Assembly: GCA_009845505.1 (NCBI GenBank)
Contig: VXZL01000193.1
Span: 1-21,590 of the forward strand
Source: Candidatus Poribacteria bacterium
Lineage (GTDB): Bacteria > Poribacteria > WGA-4E > WGA-3G
Direction: 5' to 3'
DNA: 21,590 nt
This document shows positions 7,649 to 14,964 of the stretch, piece by piece; the first letter of the stretch is position 1; each line of letters opens with the position of its first letter. The position numbers and the translations under genes are program-made. The notes beneath the pieces were generated by a model, which saw only the letters and a program-made list of their open reading frames with translations, had not been told where the DNA came from and ran no database searches.

Positions 7649-7677
7649 TTGCAAATTTTTCTAATCCGTTGTATACT
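7649..7677 (+). promoter_or_regulatory. Sigma70-type promoter for aroQ
   Basis: TTGCAA (7649-7654) and TATACT (7672-7677) are separated by 17 bases, which is close to consensus. The aroQ start codon lies 43 bases beyond the -10. The site falls in the 102-base gap after the permease pair, so aroQ is probably transcribed separately from them. Confidence 0.7.
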
Positions 7678-7720
7678 CTCTACGGCAAAGGTAATAGATC
7701 GCGAAAAAGGAAACACATGC

Positions 7721-8173
7721 ATGAACATACTCGTCCTTCACGGACCGAATCTGCATCTCTTAGGGAAACGCCAACCCGAAATCTATGGACACCAAACGCT
7801 ATCAGACATCAACGCCACGCTTGATCGGCACGCTGCAGCATCACCGCATGAGATTGTACTCAAAATCTTCCAGTCTAACCACGAAGGCGAACTCGTCTCT
7901 ATCATCGGAGACCACATCGATTGGGCAGACGGCATCCTGATTAACCCCGCTGCCTATACGCATACCAGTGTCGCCATTCGAGATGCCCTCTCTACCGTCG
8001 CACTCCCCGTTATTGAGATTCATCTCTCCAACATCTATGCCCGCGAAGCGTTTCGGCATCATTCTTATATATCGGCGGTTGCTGTCGGAGTCATCGGCGG
8101 TTTCGGAACCCATAGTTATACCCTCGCCCTTGAGGCAATGATCCAGATTTTGCAACAAACTCAGGAGAATTAA
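7721..8173 (+). CDS. aroQ: Type II 3-dehydroquinate dehydratase
   Basis: This 150-residue cytoplasmic enzyme removes water from 3-dehydroquinate to give 3-dehydroshikimate, step three of the shikimate pathway. The signature is complete: N10 in HGPN, R17, the catalytic Y22 in PEIYG, N75 in INPAAYTHTSVA with H81, and H101 plus R112 in EIHLSNIYAREAFRHHSYIS. The usual length is about 145-150 residues. A longer frame from 7649 would start inside the promoter, so ATG 7721 is chosen, with AAAAAGG (7704-7710) 10 bases upstream. It lies between a permease pair and a sugar aminotransferase with no other shikimate gene nearby. Type II enzymes form dodecamers. The call is firm. Confidence 0.97.
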   Translation: MNILVLHGPNLHLLGKRQPEIYGHQTLSDINATLDRHAAASPHEIVLKIFQSNHEGELVSIIGDHIDWADGILINPAAYTHTSVAIRDALSTVALPVIEIHLSNIYAREAFRHHSYISAVAVGVIGGFGTHSYTLALEAMIQILQQTQEN

Positions 8174-8183
8174 AAAACGCGAA

Positions 8184-8204
8184 GCCTGAAACGAAGTGGA
8201 AGGC
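8184..8204. repeat. Hairpin with conserved GAAACGAAGTGGA loop, copy 2
   Basis: GCCT (8184-8187) and AGGC (8201-8204) form a stem around the same 13-base loop GAAACGAAGTGGA seen at 5704-5716. The stem sequence differs from copy 1 but remains complementary. It lies just after aroQ, 65 bases before the aminotransferase start. Confidence 0.6.
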
Positions 8205-8269
8205 GGGTGTACGGGGACGCTTCTGAAATTCTACACGTTCCTTACCGAACCGCAAGGAAAGTTAAAAAA

Positions 8270-9412
8270 ATGGCAAAAAATCCGTTTATACCGTTTAGTC
8301 GTCCTTGGATTGATGATACCGAAATAGAAGCCGTGAGTCAAGTGCTCGCTTCCAAATGGATCAGCACAGGTAACAGAACGCGCGAATTTGAACGTGCTTT
8401 TGCCGAATATCTCGGTGTCAAGCACGCAATCGCTGTCAGTTCTTGCACTGCGGCGTTACATTTGAGTCTCGTTGTCGCCGGTGTTGGTAGTGGCGATGAA
8501 GTCATCACGACCCCTTATACCTTCACCGCAACCGCCGAAGCGATCCGGTATGTCGGCGCGAAGCCTGTCTTTGTAGATATTCAGCCCGATACCTTGAACA
8601 TCGACGTAACCCAGATTGAACAGGCTATCACACAGCGTACGAAGGCGATAATGCCCGTCCATTTTGCCGGACTCCCTTGTGATATGGATGTTCTACAAGA
8701 CATCTGCCAAAGCCACAATCTCACACTCATTGACGACGCTGCCCACGCCATTCCGACTGAATACAAAGGGCAGTATATCGGCAATATCGGCGACCTCTCC
8801 GCTTTTAGTTTCTATGCAAATAAAAACCTCACGACAGGCGAGGGTGGTATGATTACCACCAACAACGATGAATTTGCCAAACCGCTCCGTACAATGCGGC
8901 TCCACGGGATCGACAAAGACGCTTGGGCACGTCAATCACAGCGCGACATCTGGCGATATGACATCGCCACCGAGGGATATAAGTACAACATGACCGATAT
9001 TCAAGCGGCGATAGGATTGTGCCAACTCATGAAGCTCAACAAGCAACATGAACGCCGCCGAGATCTCGCGCAGATATATCAAAAGGAACTGGCAAATTTC
9101 TCACAAATCAGCACACCTGTGGTACCCGATAATCCCAACGAGCATTCTTGGCACCTCTACATTATTCAACTCCCCCCCGGTGAACGCGAAGGATTTATCG
9201 GAGCCCTACGCGAGGCGAACATTGAATGCAGTGTCCACTATATCCCGTTACATCTCTTCGAGTTTTATCAGAAGCAATACGGTTATTGCATAGGTGATTT
9301 CCCGTGCGCTGAAGCAGCATTTGAACGCGTCGTGAGTCTCCCCCTTCATCCTGGACTAACCGAAGAGGAGATTCATATCGTAATCGATGCGATAGGGAAA
9401 ATCGTGGGATAA
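8270..9412 (+). CDS. DegT/DnrJ/EryC1/StrS family PLP-dependent aminotransferase
   Basis: This 380-residue enzyme belongs to the aminotransferases that act on nucleotide-linked keto sugars, as in ArnB or PseC. The N-terminus reads IPFSRPWIDDTEIEAVSQVLASKW, then SSCTAALHLSL for phosphate binding. DDAAH (155-159) and the PLP lysine K185 in FYANKNLTTGEGG follow. HLFEFYQ and FPCAEAAFERVVSLPLHPGLTEEE near the end are typical. A GTG at 8207 extends the frame by 21 codons but lies beside a hairpin and lacks a site. ATG 8270 follows AAGGAAA (8254-8260) by 9 bases. No other sugar-nucleotide gene is adjacent, so the exact sugar is unknown. It probably serves polysaccharide or glycan synthesis. Confidence 0.9.
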   Translation: MAKNPFIPFSRPWIDDTEIEAVSQVLASKWISTGNRTREFERAFAEYLGVKHAIAVSSCTAALHLSLVVAGVGSGDEVITTPYTFTATAEAIRYVGAKPVFVDIQPDTLNIDVTQIEQAITQRTKAIMPVHFAGLPCDMDVLQDICQSHNLTLIDDAAHAIPTEYKGQYIGNIGDLSAFSFYANKNLTTGEGGMITTNNDEFAKPLRTMRLHGIDKDAWARQSQRDIWRYDIATEGYKYNMTDIQAAIGLCQLMKLNKQHERRRDLAQIYQKELANFSQISTPVVPDNPNEHSWHLYIIQLPPGEREGFIGALREANIECSVHYIPLHLFEFYQKQYGYCIGDFPCAEAAFERVVSLPLHPGLTEEEIHIVIDAIGKIVG

Positions 9413-9431
9413 GAGTCCAGCAAAATAGGTA

Positions 9432-9452
9432 GGCGAGGTTTGCAACCTCGCC
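9432..9452. repeat. Perfect 9-bp hairpin after the aminotransferase gene
   Basis: GGCGAGGTT (9432-9440), loop TGC, then AACCTCGCC (9444-9452) form a perfect 9-bp stem. It starts 20 bases after the aminotransferase stop. The following bases (GGTTCAGACGG) contain no T-run, so it is not a classical intrinsic terminator. It could block 3' exonucleases or be a repeated palindromic element. Confidence 0.6.
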
Positions 9453-9501
9453 GGTTCAGACGGTATTATCAGCCAAGTGCGTATATTCACTATAACAAAA
9501 G

Positions 9502-10071
9502 ATGGAAACACCTAACCCGTCAAACGCCACGCTTTACCAAATTATCCCCGCCGAAGTGTGCTTCTCTTGTGATGTCTGTTGTCGGTTTTTGGAGGCGGAC
9601 AGCCCACTCGCACCCATCTTCACAGAAGGAGAGAGGGAAAAGGTTATCGCAGCGGGTGCGGATCCCGCACTGTTCCGTCCACAAGCCGATGGGAAAAGCG
9701 CGCAGATTCAACTAAAACCCCACACAGATTTCTACATCTGCCCCTTTTTTGATCCAGAAACGAGCCACTGCACTATCTATCCAATCCGTCCGCTTGACTG
9801 CCAACTCTATCCGTTTGCGTTAATGTTCAGTAAAGACGGAGGCGCGGTTGTCCTCGGTGTGGATACCCTCTGTCCATTTGGTGAGGAACACCTTGAAACA
9901 GAAGCCTTCCAGCGTCACATCCGCGATGTCATCAATTACATTGAATCCGAGGCGGTTACAGCGCAGATCACTGCGAACTGGCACATCATCGGTGATTATC
10001 AAGAGACCGTGAAGATTGTCCACAGGCTTCGTAACAGTGATTGTCTAATCGCTATGCTTCAAACCAATTGA
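9502..10071 (+). CDS. YkgJ-like cysteine cluster protein
   Basis: This 189-residue protein has the conserved cysteine layout of the YkgJ/UPF0153 zinc- or iron-chelating family. C20, C23, C26 and C27 lie in CFSCDVCC. C80 comes next in FYICPFFD, then C90 in SHCTIYPIRPLDC with C100. The remainder (~105-189) lacks known motifs. The family is presumed to bind metal, possibly an Fe-S cluster or zinc, but its reaction is unknown. It is the first gene of a trio: the next ATG starts 3 bases after its TGA, so translation is probably coupled. The ribosome binding site before ATG 9502 is weak (AAAAG). Metal binding is inferred from the spacing of the cysteines. Confidence 0.82.
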   Translation: METPNPSNATLYQIIPAEVCFSCDVCCRFLEADSPLAPIFTEGEREKVIAAGADPALFRPQADGKSAQIQLKPHTDFYICPFFDPETSHCTIYPIRPLDCQLYPFALMFSKDGGAVVLGVDTLCPFGEEHLETEAFQRHIRDVINYIESEAVTAQITANWHIIGDYQETVKIVHRLRNSDCLIAMLQTN

Positions 10072-10074
10072 GAG

Positions 10075-11025
10075 ATGCAACTGCGACCGCTGACCCTCAA
10101 TGACAAACCGATGTTTGACTTATATGCAGAGAACGAAGTTGGGAAACCTTGCCAACACACGCGCTTGTCAAGTTATGCGTTTGCTCCGTTATATATATGG
10201 CGCGATCACTTCACATTTTATTGGGGAGAGTTGGCAGGACATCTGTGTGTTTTCGCAAAGCAGAACGACGATTATTTTATGCCAATTTTACCGATACCCT
10301 ACGAAGTCGGGAGTTGTCGTTATTTGAAGGTGGTACGTGAGGCGTATCAGTTTATGTTGGAATCGAGTCGAAACCCACATATCGTCCGAATCGAAAATGT
10401 TCCGAAGGAGATGCTCCGTTTCTTTAAAGAAAATGGATTTTCTGCGACTTTGAAGGAGACGGAATATCTCTATGAAACAGAGACGCTTAGCCGACTAAGC
10501 GGGAATCGCTACAAGAGCAAACGGAGTGCCTACAATGCCTTTGTTGCAAAACACCCGTCGGTAACACTCACACCGTATTGTTCTGCCGATCGAGATGCCT
10601 GTTTCGCCCGCTGTGACGCATGGCGAACCGAACGTGCGTCGCAATGTAACGATGATATTTATTGTGTAATGCTTGATAATTCGCGTGCCGCACACCGAAC
10701 CGCTATTGCAGACGCAGACGCACTCGGACTTATTGGTAGGGTTGTTCGTATCAATGGTGAGATCAAAGCCTATACCTTCGGCTATCCACTAAACACCGAT
10801 ACGTTTTGCGTCTTGTTTGAAGTCACAGATCTCCGCACAAAGGGACTGGCACAATTCATCTATCGCGAATTCTGTCGTGAATTAGTCGGGACTTACAGGT
10901 GGATTAACGCTATGGACGATTCCGGGTTGGAAAATCTAAGGCGCGTCAAACGTTCTTATCATCCGACTCGGTTGGTTCCATCCTATAACATCGTGAGTCC
11001 GCCAACCGTCTGCAGCCAAGCGTAA
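10075..11025 (+). CDS. DUF2156/phosphatidylglycerol lysyltransferase C-terminal-like protein
   Basis: This 316-residue protein resembles the DUF2156 (LPG synthase C-terminal-like, GNAT-fold) family. Its pattern runs FAPLYIWRDHFTFYWGELAGHLCVF, then IENVPKEMLRFFKENGF, then SGNRYKSKRSAYNAFVAKHP. The second GNAT-like half includes LIGRVVRINGEIKAYTFGYPLNTDTFCVLFEVTDLRTKGLAQFIYREF and ends in WINAMDDSGLENLRRVKRSYHPTR. Proteins with this fold transfer aminoacyl or acyl groups, but no lipid-flippase membrane domain is present, so it is not a full MprF. ATG 10075 follows the YkgJ-like stop by 3 bases; the thiamine pyrophosphokinase-like gene begins 5 bases after its stop. The close spacing suggests one operon. 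Substrate unknown. Confidence 0.78.
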   Translation: MQLRPLTLNDKPMFDLYAENEVGKPCQHTRLSSYAFAPLYIWRDHFTFYWGELAGHLCVFAKQNDDYFMPILPIPYEVGSCRYLKVVREAYQFMLESSRNPHIVRIENVPKEMLRFFKENGFSATLKETEYLYETETLSRLSGNRYKSKRSAYNAFVAKHPSVTLTPYCSADRDACFARCDAWRTERASQCNDDIYCVMLDNSRAAHRTAIADADALGLIGRVVRINGEIKAYTFGYPLNTDTFCVLFEVTDLRTKGLAQFIYREFCRELVGTYRWINAMDDSGLENLRRVKRSYHPTRLVPSYNIVSPPTVCSQA

Positions 11026-11030
11026 GAAAT

Positions 11031-11744
11031 ATGAGAGCAGCACTTATCTTTCTCAACGGCTATTACGATCTACGCTATCTCGATTTTTACCGTTCCGAGA
11101 TTGCGCGCGCGATAGAGAACCGTTTTCCGCTTATCTGTGCCGACGGGGGTATTCGCATCTTTGACGAATTAAATCGACAGGCAAGCACTCCGGTGGTCCC
11201 AGATATACATATAGGGGATATGGACTCGGTTCCAGACGGTGCCACGAAAGCGAAGCGGACTGTTCAGAAGTGGGTTGGGCAGACAGACAAAGATTGGACA
11301 GATGGGCAGCTCGCTGTGGATTACACATTGGAAAAGGACGGCTGCCGACATATTATCATCTACGGCGGTTTGCCGCGTCCGGACGAGTATGAAACCGACC
11401 AGTTCCTTGGAAACCTAAAACTGATGCGTTTTGGGCGTTATCGGCTTTCTTCGGACGAACCTTACAGTGCCGAGATGCGGGATCCGAGACAAACGATCCA
11501 TTATGTTTTATCGACGATACAGCTGTCTCGAAAAAACAGTGGATTGCAACGGGTTTCACTCATTGCCGATGTTCCGAACGTCGTCGTAGAAACGAGCGAG
11601 AACCTGCGTTGGGATTTAGCATCGCTCCACATCCATCCCGACTTAACAAACGCGCTTCGCAACGAATTTATAGAAGGCGCGGAATGGGCAACGCTCACGC
11701 TTGTTGACGACTCCGCACCTGTTTATGTGATTCATAATTGGTGA
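11031..11744 (+). CDS. Thiamine pyrophosphokinase-like protein
   Basis: This 237-residue protein shows the thiamine diphosphokinase layout. DGG (38-40) and GDMDS (62-66) are nucleotide and metal motifs. TDKDWTDGQLAVDY (85-98) has the family's TD-x-D-x(5)-A pattern, followed by YGGLPRPDEYETDQFLGNLKLM in place of the usual GGRxDH loop. The C-terminus (NLRWDLASLHIHPDLTNALRNEF...) resembles the thiamine-binding beta domain with a conserved aromatic. It would transfer pyrophosphate from ATP to thiamine, giving thiamine pyrophosphate. The DxxH variation and the insertion make it possible that it acts on a related substrate. It is the last gene of the trio and overlaps the convergent dehydratase by 13 bases. 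Ribosome binding is weak. Confidence 0.78.
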   Translation: MRAALIFLNGYYDLRYLDFYRSEIARAIENRFPLICADGGIRIFDELNRQASTPVVPDIHIGDMDSVPDGATKAKRTVQKWVGQTDKDWTDGQLAVDYTLEKDGCRHIIIYGGLPRPDEYETDQFLGNLKLMRFGRYRLSSDEPYSAEMRDPRQTIHYVLSTIQLSRKNSGLQRVSLIADVPNVVVETSENLRWDLASLHIHPDLTNALRNEFIEGAEWATLTLVDDSAPVYVIHNW

Positions 11745-12697
11745 ATCAGTAATGATTTAAGCGTTTCTGTATCCAGATTCGCGCCGCTCATTACCATCAC
11801 CACGTTTTTACCGGTGAGTGTATCGGTGAGTTTATGTGCTGCTGCGAGGGGTGCCGCACCGGCACCTTCTGCCAAATTATGTGTCCAGCGCAACGCCAAA
11901 CGCATACCCTCCTCCAGTTCTGACTCACTCAACAGCACAATGTCGTGAATACTTTTGTTGATGATGGAGAGTGGCAGCGGGAAGGGGGCACGCGTCGCGA
12001 TGCCGTCTGCAATTGTATCGCAGGAATCGGTTTCTATACGCCGTCCGGCTTTCCACGATTGGTAGATAGCGGGTGCGTTTTCCGCTTGCACGCCGATGAC
12101 TTTGACATTTGGGTTAATCGCTTTGGAGACAGTAATAGCACCACAACAACCACTTCCTCCGCCGATGGGTACAATGATTGCATCTACATTCGGGAGGTCC
12201 TCAAAGATCTCAAGCGAATAAGTACCGACCCCGTGAAAAAGTGCCGGTTCCATGCACGGATGCACGTAATAGAGTCCGCGTTCCTGTTGGAGTTTTTCGC
12301 ACAATTCGAGTGCCTCGTCAAAGTCTGCACCGTGCTCAATCAGTTCAGCACCGAAGGCGCGCATCGCACTGTTCTTCTCCGGATTATTTCCGTATGGTAC
12401 AACGACTGTTGATTTGACCCCAAACTGGGCTGCGGCATAAGCAATGGACTGACCGTGATTCCCGCGGGTCGCTGTAAGAACTCCTTTTTCGCGTTGTGCT
12501 TGTGGCAGGTGATGCATGAAATTTAGTCCGCCACGTACCTTAAAACTACCTGTCGGATGGTGATTTTCGTGTTTGACATACGCTTGGAATCCGAGACGCT
12601 CGGACAATTCGGGATAATGGATTAAAGGTGTCTGTTTTAAAAAACGTGCCACGACCTTCCTCGCAGCAAGGATATGTTGAAATGTAACTGCTTCCAC
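11732..12697 (-). CDS. Threonine/serine dehydratase-like PLP enzyme (fold type II)
   Basis: This 321-residue enzyme matches the threonine/serine ammonia-lyase group. The PLP lysine is K53 in HPTGSFKVRGG. RGNHGQS lies at 78-84, and GGGSGCCG (179-186) binds the cofactor phosphate. The C-terminal VVMVMSGANLD is the usual end of the catalytic domain. It lacks the C-terminal ACT-type regulatory domain of biosynthetic IlvA, so it resembles catabolic or stand-alone forms. It should deaminate threonine or serine to 2-oxobutyrate or pyruvate. GTG 12697 follows AGGAGG with 4 bases between. Its last 13 bases overlap the convergent kinase-like gene. A related racemase or other fold II enzyme remains possible. 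Confidence 0.88.
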   Translation of the reverse strand: MEAVTFQHILAARKVVARFLKQTPLIHYPELSERLGFQAYVKHENHHPTGSFKVRGGLNFMHHLPQAQREKGVLTATRGNHGQSIAYAAAQFGVKSTVVVPYGNNPEKNSAMRAFGAELIEHGADFDEALELCEKLQQERGLYYVHPCMEPALFHGVGTYSLEIFEDLPNVDAIIVPIGGGSGCCGAITVSKAINPNVKVIGVQAENAPAIYQSWKAGRRIETDSCDTIADGIATRAPFPLPLSIINKSIHDIVLLSESELEEGMRLALRWTHNLAEGAGAAPLAAAHKLTDTLTGKNVVMVMSGANLDTETLKSLLIHQL

Positions 12698-12709
12698 AAA
12701 TCCTCCTTG

Positions 12710-12737
12710 ACTGACAACTGATAACTGACAACTGTTA
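12710..12737. repeat. 14-bp tandem repeat (ACTGACAACTGATA)
   Basis: ACTGACAACTGATA (12710-12723) is followed directly by ACTGACAACTGTTA (12724-12737), which differs at one base. The pair lies in the leader of the dehydratase gene, just upstream of its ribosome binding site, and also close to the divergent promoter of the plus-strand gene. It may be regulatory or simply an intergenic repeat. Confidence 0.6.
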
Positions 12738-12741
12738 ACTA

Positions 12742-12770
12742 TTGAAAACCTAAAAAACCTATGCTAATAT
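12742..12770 (+). promoter_or_regulatory. Sigma70-type promoter before the GWTDGLP-type gene
   Basis: TTGAAA (12742-12747) and TAATAT (12765-12770) are separated by 17 bases. The gene start at 12826 lies 55 bases beyond the -10. The match is good and faces the divergent dehydratase gene. Confidence 0.65.
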
Positions 12771-12779
12771 GATAGCATA
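12760..12779. promoter_or_regulatory. Palindrome over the -10 box, possible operator
   Basis: TATGCTA (12760-12766), a 6-base spacer, and TAGCATA (12773-12779) form a perfect 7-bp inverted repeat covering the -10 box of the plus-strand promoter. Its position fits a repressor site. No specific regulator can be named. Confidence 0.5.
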
Positions 12780-12825
12780 CCTTGAACGGGCATATCAAAG
12801 TTAATCGCAGAGGAAGGAAATATCT

Positions 12826-13767
12826 ATGGCACAAGAGTGGCACTCCACACAATTAAAGATTGATGAAACCGAGGATCTTATTGAGACCTGTTATGAAAAC
12901 GGATGGACAGACGGACTTCCGGTTGTTCCACCAACGCCTGAACGCGTCGAACGCATGCTGAACGGCACAGACAGAGATCCAAACGAACTTATCGCCGCAG
13001 TTCCACCAAAATGGGGCAGAGCGACTGTCGAAAAGGTGGCTATTAACGCCGTCATGGCAGGGTGCAAACCGGCATATCTACCACTCATCCTCACCGCTGT
13101 TGAGGCGGTGACCGCTGAGCAGTTCAACCTTCACGGCGTTCAAGTCACAACTTCTCATGTTGGCCCAATGCTCATTGTCAACGGACCCGTCCGAAAACAG
13201 TTGGAAATTAACGATGGGTTTAACCTTTTCGGGCAAGGATGGCGGGCGAATGCGACGATCGGACGCGCCTTACGCCTCGTCTGTACGAATATCGGGGGCG
13301 GTTTACCGGGTGAACTGGATCGGGCGGCGTTCGGACACGCAGGGAAATATACCTGCTGCATTGCTGAAAAAGAGGAAGAGAGTCCTTGGGAACCTCTGCA
13401 TGTTGACCGCGGATTCCAAACAGACGATAGCACAGTTACCGTTTTTGCGGGTGCCGCGCCGCAACCGGTAAATGACCACGGCAACAATACCGCAGAAGGC
13501 ATCCTTAACACGGTTGCTGAGAATATCGCTGCTCCGGGTAATACTGGCGGTGAAACGCTCCTCGTCATAGGCGTCGAACATGCCAAAACGATCTCTGAGG
13601 ATGGCTTCAGTAAATCCGATATACGTCAGTACATCGCTGATAACACGAAACAATACGCGGTGGACGATTTGATGCTCATGGTTGCGGGTGGACCGGCAGG
13701 CAGATGGACGATTGCTGTTCCCGGATGGGGGTCGCCAACCTCTCGTGCAATCACACTTGGACTATAG
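12826..13767 (+). CDS. Conserved protein of unknown function (GWTDGLPVVPPT family)
   Basis: This 313-residue protein belongs to a conserved family I recognise by motif but cannot name with certainty. ENGWTDGLPVVPPTPERV comes near the start, then ATVEKVAINAVMAGCKPAYLP. FNLFGQGWRANATIGRALRLVCTNIGG and FGHAGKYTCCIAEKEEESPWEPLHVDRGF follow. Similar proteins sit near or are joined to UGSC-type (seleno)proteins in other bacteria, from memory. Here no Sec codon or UGSC motif is visible. Two adjacent cysteines (TCCIAE) might be redox-active. No signal peptide is seen. ATG 12826 follows AGGAAGGAA, and the promoter has a palindrome over its -10. It stands alone, divergent from the dehydratase. The reaction is unknown. 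Confidence 0.7.
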   Translation: MAQEWHSTQLKIDETEDLIETCYENGWTDGLPVVPPTPERVERMLNGTDRDPNELIAAVPPKWGRATVEKVAINAVMAGCKPAYLPLILTAVEAVTAEQFNLHGVQVTTSHVGPMLIVNGPVRKQLEINDGFNLFGQGWRANATIGRALRLVCTNIGGGLPGELDRAAFGHAGKYTCCIAEKEEESPWEPLHVDRGFQTDDSTVTVFAGAAPQPVNDHGNNTAEGILNTVAENIAAPGNTGGETLLVIGVEHAKTISEDGFSKSDIRQYIADNTKQYAVDDLMLMVAGGPAGRWTIAVPGWGSPTSRAITLGL

Positions 13768-13876
13768 CAATTCGCTATTCGCGGTTTGCTGTTCGTAAAG
13801 AAATTGTTAACGCGCATCAGATCCCTCTTTGCTAACAGCTGATTGTGAACTATGAACTGCCTACCAGAAAATGTAC

Positions 13877-13905
13877 TTGCAAGTTGGGAAAAAATGTGGT
13901 ATCCT
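13877..13905 (+). promoter_or_regulatory. Extended -10 promoter for the CBS genes
   Basis: TTGCAA (13877-13882) and TATCCT (13900-13905) are 17 bases apart, and TGG directly precedes the -10, which gives an extended -10. The start codon lies 62 bases downstream of the -10 element. The rest of the 200-base gap (13768-13967) has degenerate TTCGCTATTCGC-like repeats near 13775-13800 and nothing else recognisable. Confidence 0.6.
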
Positions 13906-13967
13906 TAAATACACAAAATAGGAAACCAAAATCTGTTTTTTGACGTTATACTAAAGGAATGTGTGCG

Positions 13968-14396
13968 ATGGACGCAAGAACGCTGTCTCTACCAATTAGC
14001 ACCCTCGATTACAAACAGCCCGTCACCGTGCCAGTCGGCTCTCCAGTTTCTGTTGCCATTGACACGATGCAAGAAAGGGGAACAGGGTGTGTCCTCGTCG
14101 TTGATGACGATGAACAGTTGGTTGGAATTATCACTGAGCGCGACTTAATCCGTCACGTGAGTGGGCAGCGCGCCGCACCTGTAGATTTTAAGGTTGAACG
14201 GGTTATGACACCGGATCCAGAAACACTACGCGCCAGTGACCCGATCGCCTTCGCATTAAACCTGATGCATCTCGGGCATTTCCGACACTTACCCCTCTGC
14301 GTCTGGGACGACCAAGGCGAAGCATACCCCATCGGAATAATTTCAACCCGCGATATTCTCGAACACATCGCTATATTCATAGAAAACCAAGATTAA
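13968..14396 (+). CDS. CBS domain pair protein (first)
   Basis: This 142-residue cytoplasmic protein consists almost only of two CBS motifs. The first runs PVTVPVGSPVSVAIDTMQERGTGCVLVVDDDEQLVGIITERDLIRH. The second runs VMTPDPETLRASDPIAFALNLMHLGHFRHLPLCVWDDQGEAYPIGIISTRDILEHI. CBS pairs bind adenosine nucleotides such as AMP, ATP or SAM, and often regulate a partner. The frame allows ATG 13959, which directly abuts AAAGGA. The ATG at 13968 is 9 bases from AGGA and is chosen. The second CBS gene starts 11 bases after the stop. The two stand before the korAB genes, so they may sense energy charge for that enzyme; this is inference. Confidence 0.88.
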   Translation: MDARTLSLPISTLDYKQPVTVPVGSPVSVAIDTMQERGTGCVLVVDDDEQLVGIITERDLIRHVSGQRAAPVDFKVERVMTPDPETLRASDPIAFALNLMHLGHFRHLPLCVWDDQGEAYPIGIISTRDILEHIAIFIENQD

Positions 14397-14407
14397 GGGG
14401 CGCAACC

Positions 14408-14941
14408 ATGCTGTACGACTTAGCTATTGATGAAGAATTAGAGCAGATGGACCAAGAGGATGCATTAAGGGCATGGGACGCACGAGAAATTCAGGTGTCG
14501 CTAAAAGAGTTGATGCGACCTATTGTCACTATAGACATCAACTGCAGTGTGAACGAGGCAATTGACCTGCTGTTGGCAAATAACATCGGTGCAGCACCTG
14601 TTGTTGAAGACGGTTATCTTCGCGGGATTTTTAGTGAAAGAGATGTCCTAAACAGAATTCTCAATAAACAGGTAGGAGATCTCGATAACGTCGGCGTTAC
14701 ACAATTTATGATACTGGAGCCGCAGACAGCGAACCCTGAAGATTCTTTGAGCACCGCTGTTCTTTATATGGCGCGCGGCCACTATCGACACGTCCCTATT
14801 GTTGATACCGAGAACCGACCGATTGGCATGGTTTCGATTCGTGACGTAATCTCTTATCTCGTTGAGGAATTTTCCCAAGAAGTTTTAGCACTACCTCCGC
14901 GGCCCGTTCGAGATGCCATGAAAGCCCGAGAAGGTGCGTAA
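14408..14941 (+). CDS. CBS domain pair protein (second)
   Basis: This 177-residue protein has an acidic N-terminal stretch (residues 1-30, MLYDLAIDEELEQMDQEDAL). Two CBS motifs follow: LMRPIVTIDINCSVNEAIDLLLANNIGAAPVVEDGYLRGIFSERDVLNRI and FMILEPQTANPEDSLSTAVLYMARGHYRHVPIVDTENRPIGMVSIRDVISYL. AAGGGG overlapping the first CBS gene's TAA lies 7 bases before the ATG, which indicates translational coupling. A paralogue of the first in fold, but with a longer N-terminus and different linkers, it may form a heterodimer with it. The gap to korA is 72 bases and contains a 9-bp inverted repeat. Ligand unknown; adenine nucleotides are the usual guess. Confidence 0.88.
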   Translation: MLYDLAIDEELEQMDQEDALRAWDAREIQVSLKELMRPIVTIDINCSVNEAIDLLLANNIGAAPVVEDGYLRGIFSERDVLNRILNKQVGDLDNVGVTQFMILEPQTANPEDSLSTAVLYMARGHYRHVPIVDTENRPIGMVSIRDVISYLVEEFSQEVLALPPRPVRDAMKAREGA

Positions 14942-14964
14942 ATGTTTTAGAACTTTTCATATTG

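Noticed and set aside
8207..8269. N-terminal extension of the aminotransferase from GTG 8207
   Set aside because: The region abuts a hairpin repeat, lacks a ribosome binding site, and the extra residues do not resemble the family. AAGGAAA precedes ATG 8270.
9432..9452. Intrinsic terminator after the aminotransferase gene
   Set aside because: The stem is perfect, but no T-run follows on either strand, so it is listed as a hairpin only.
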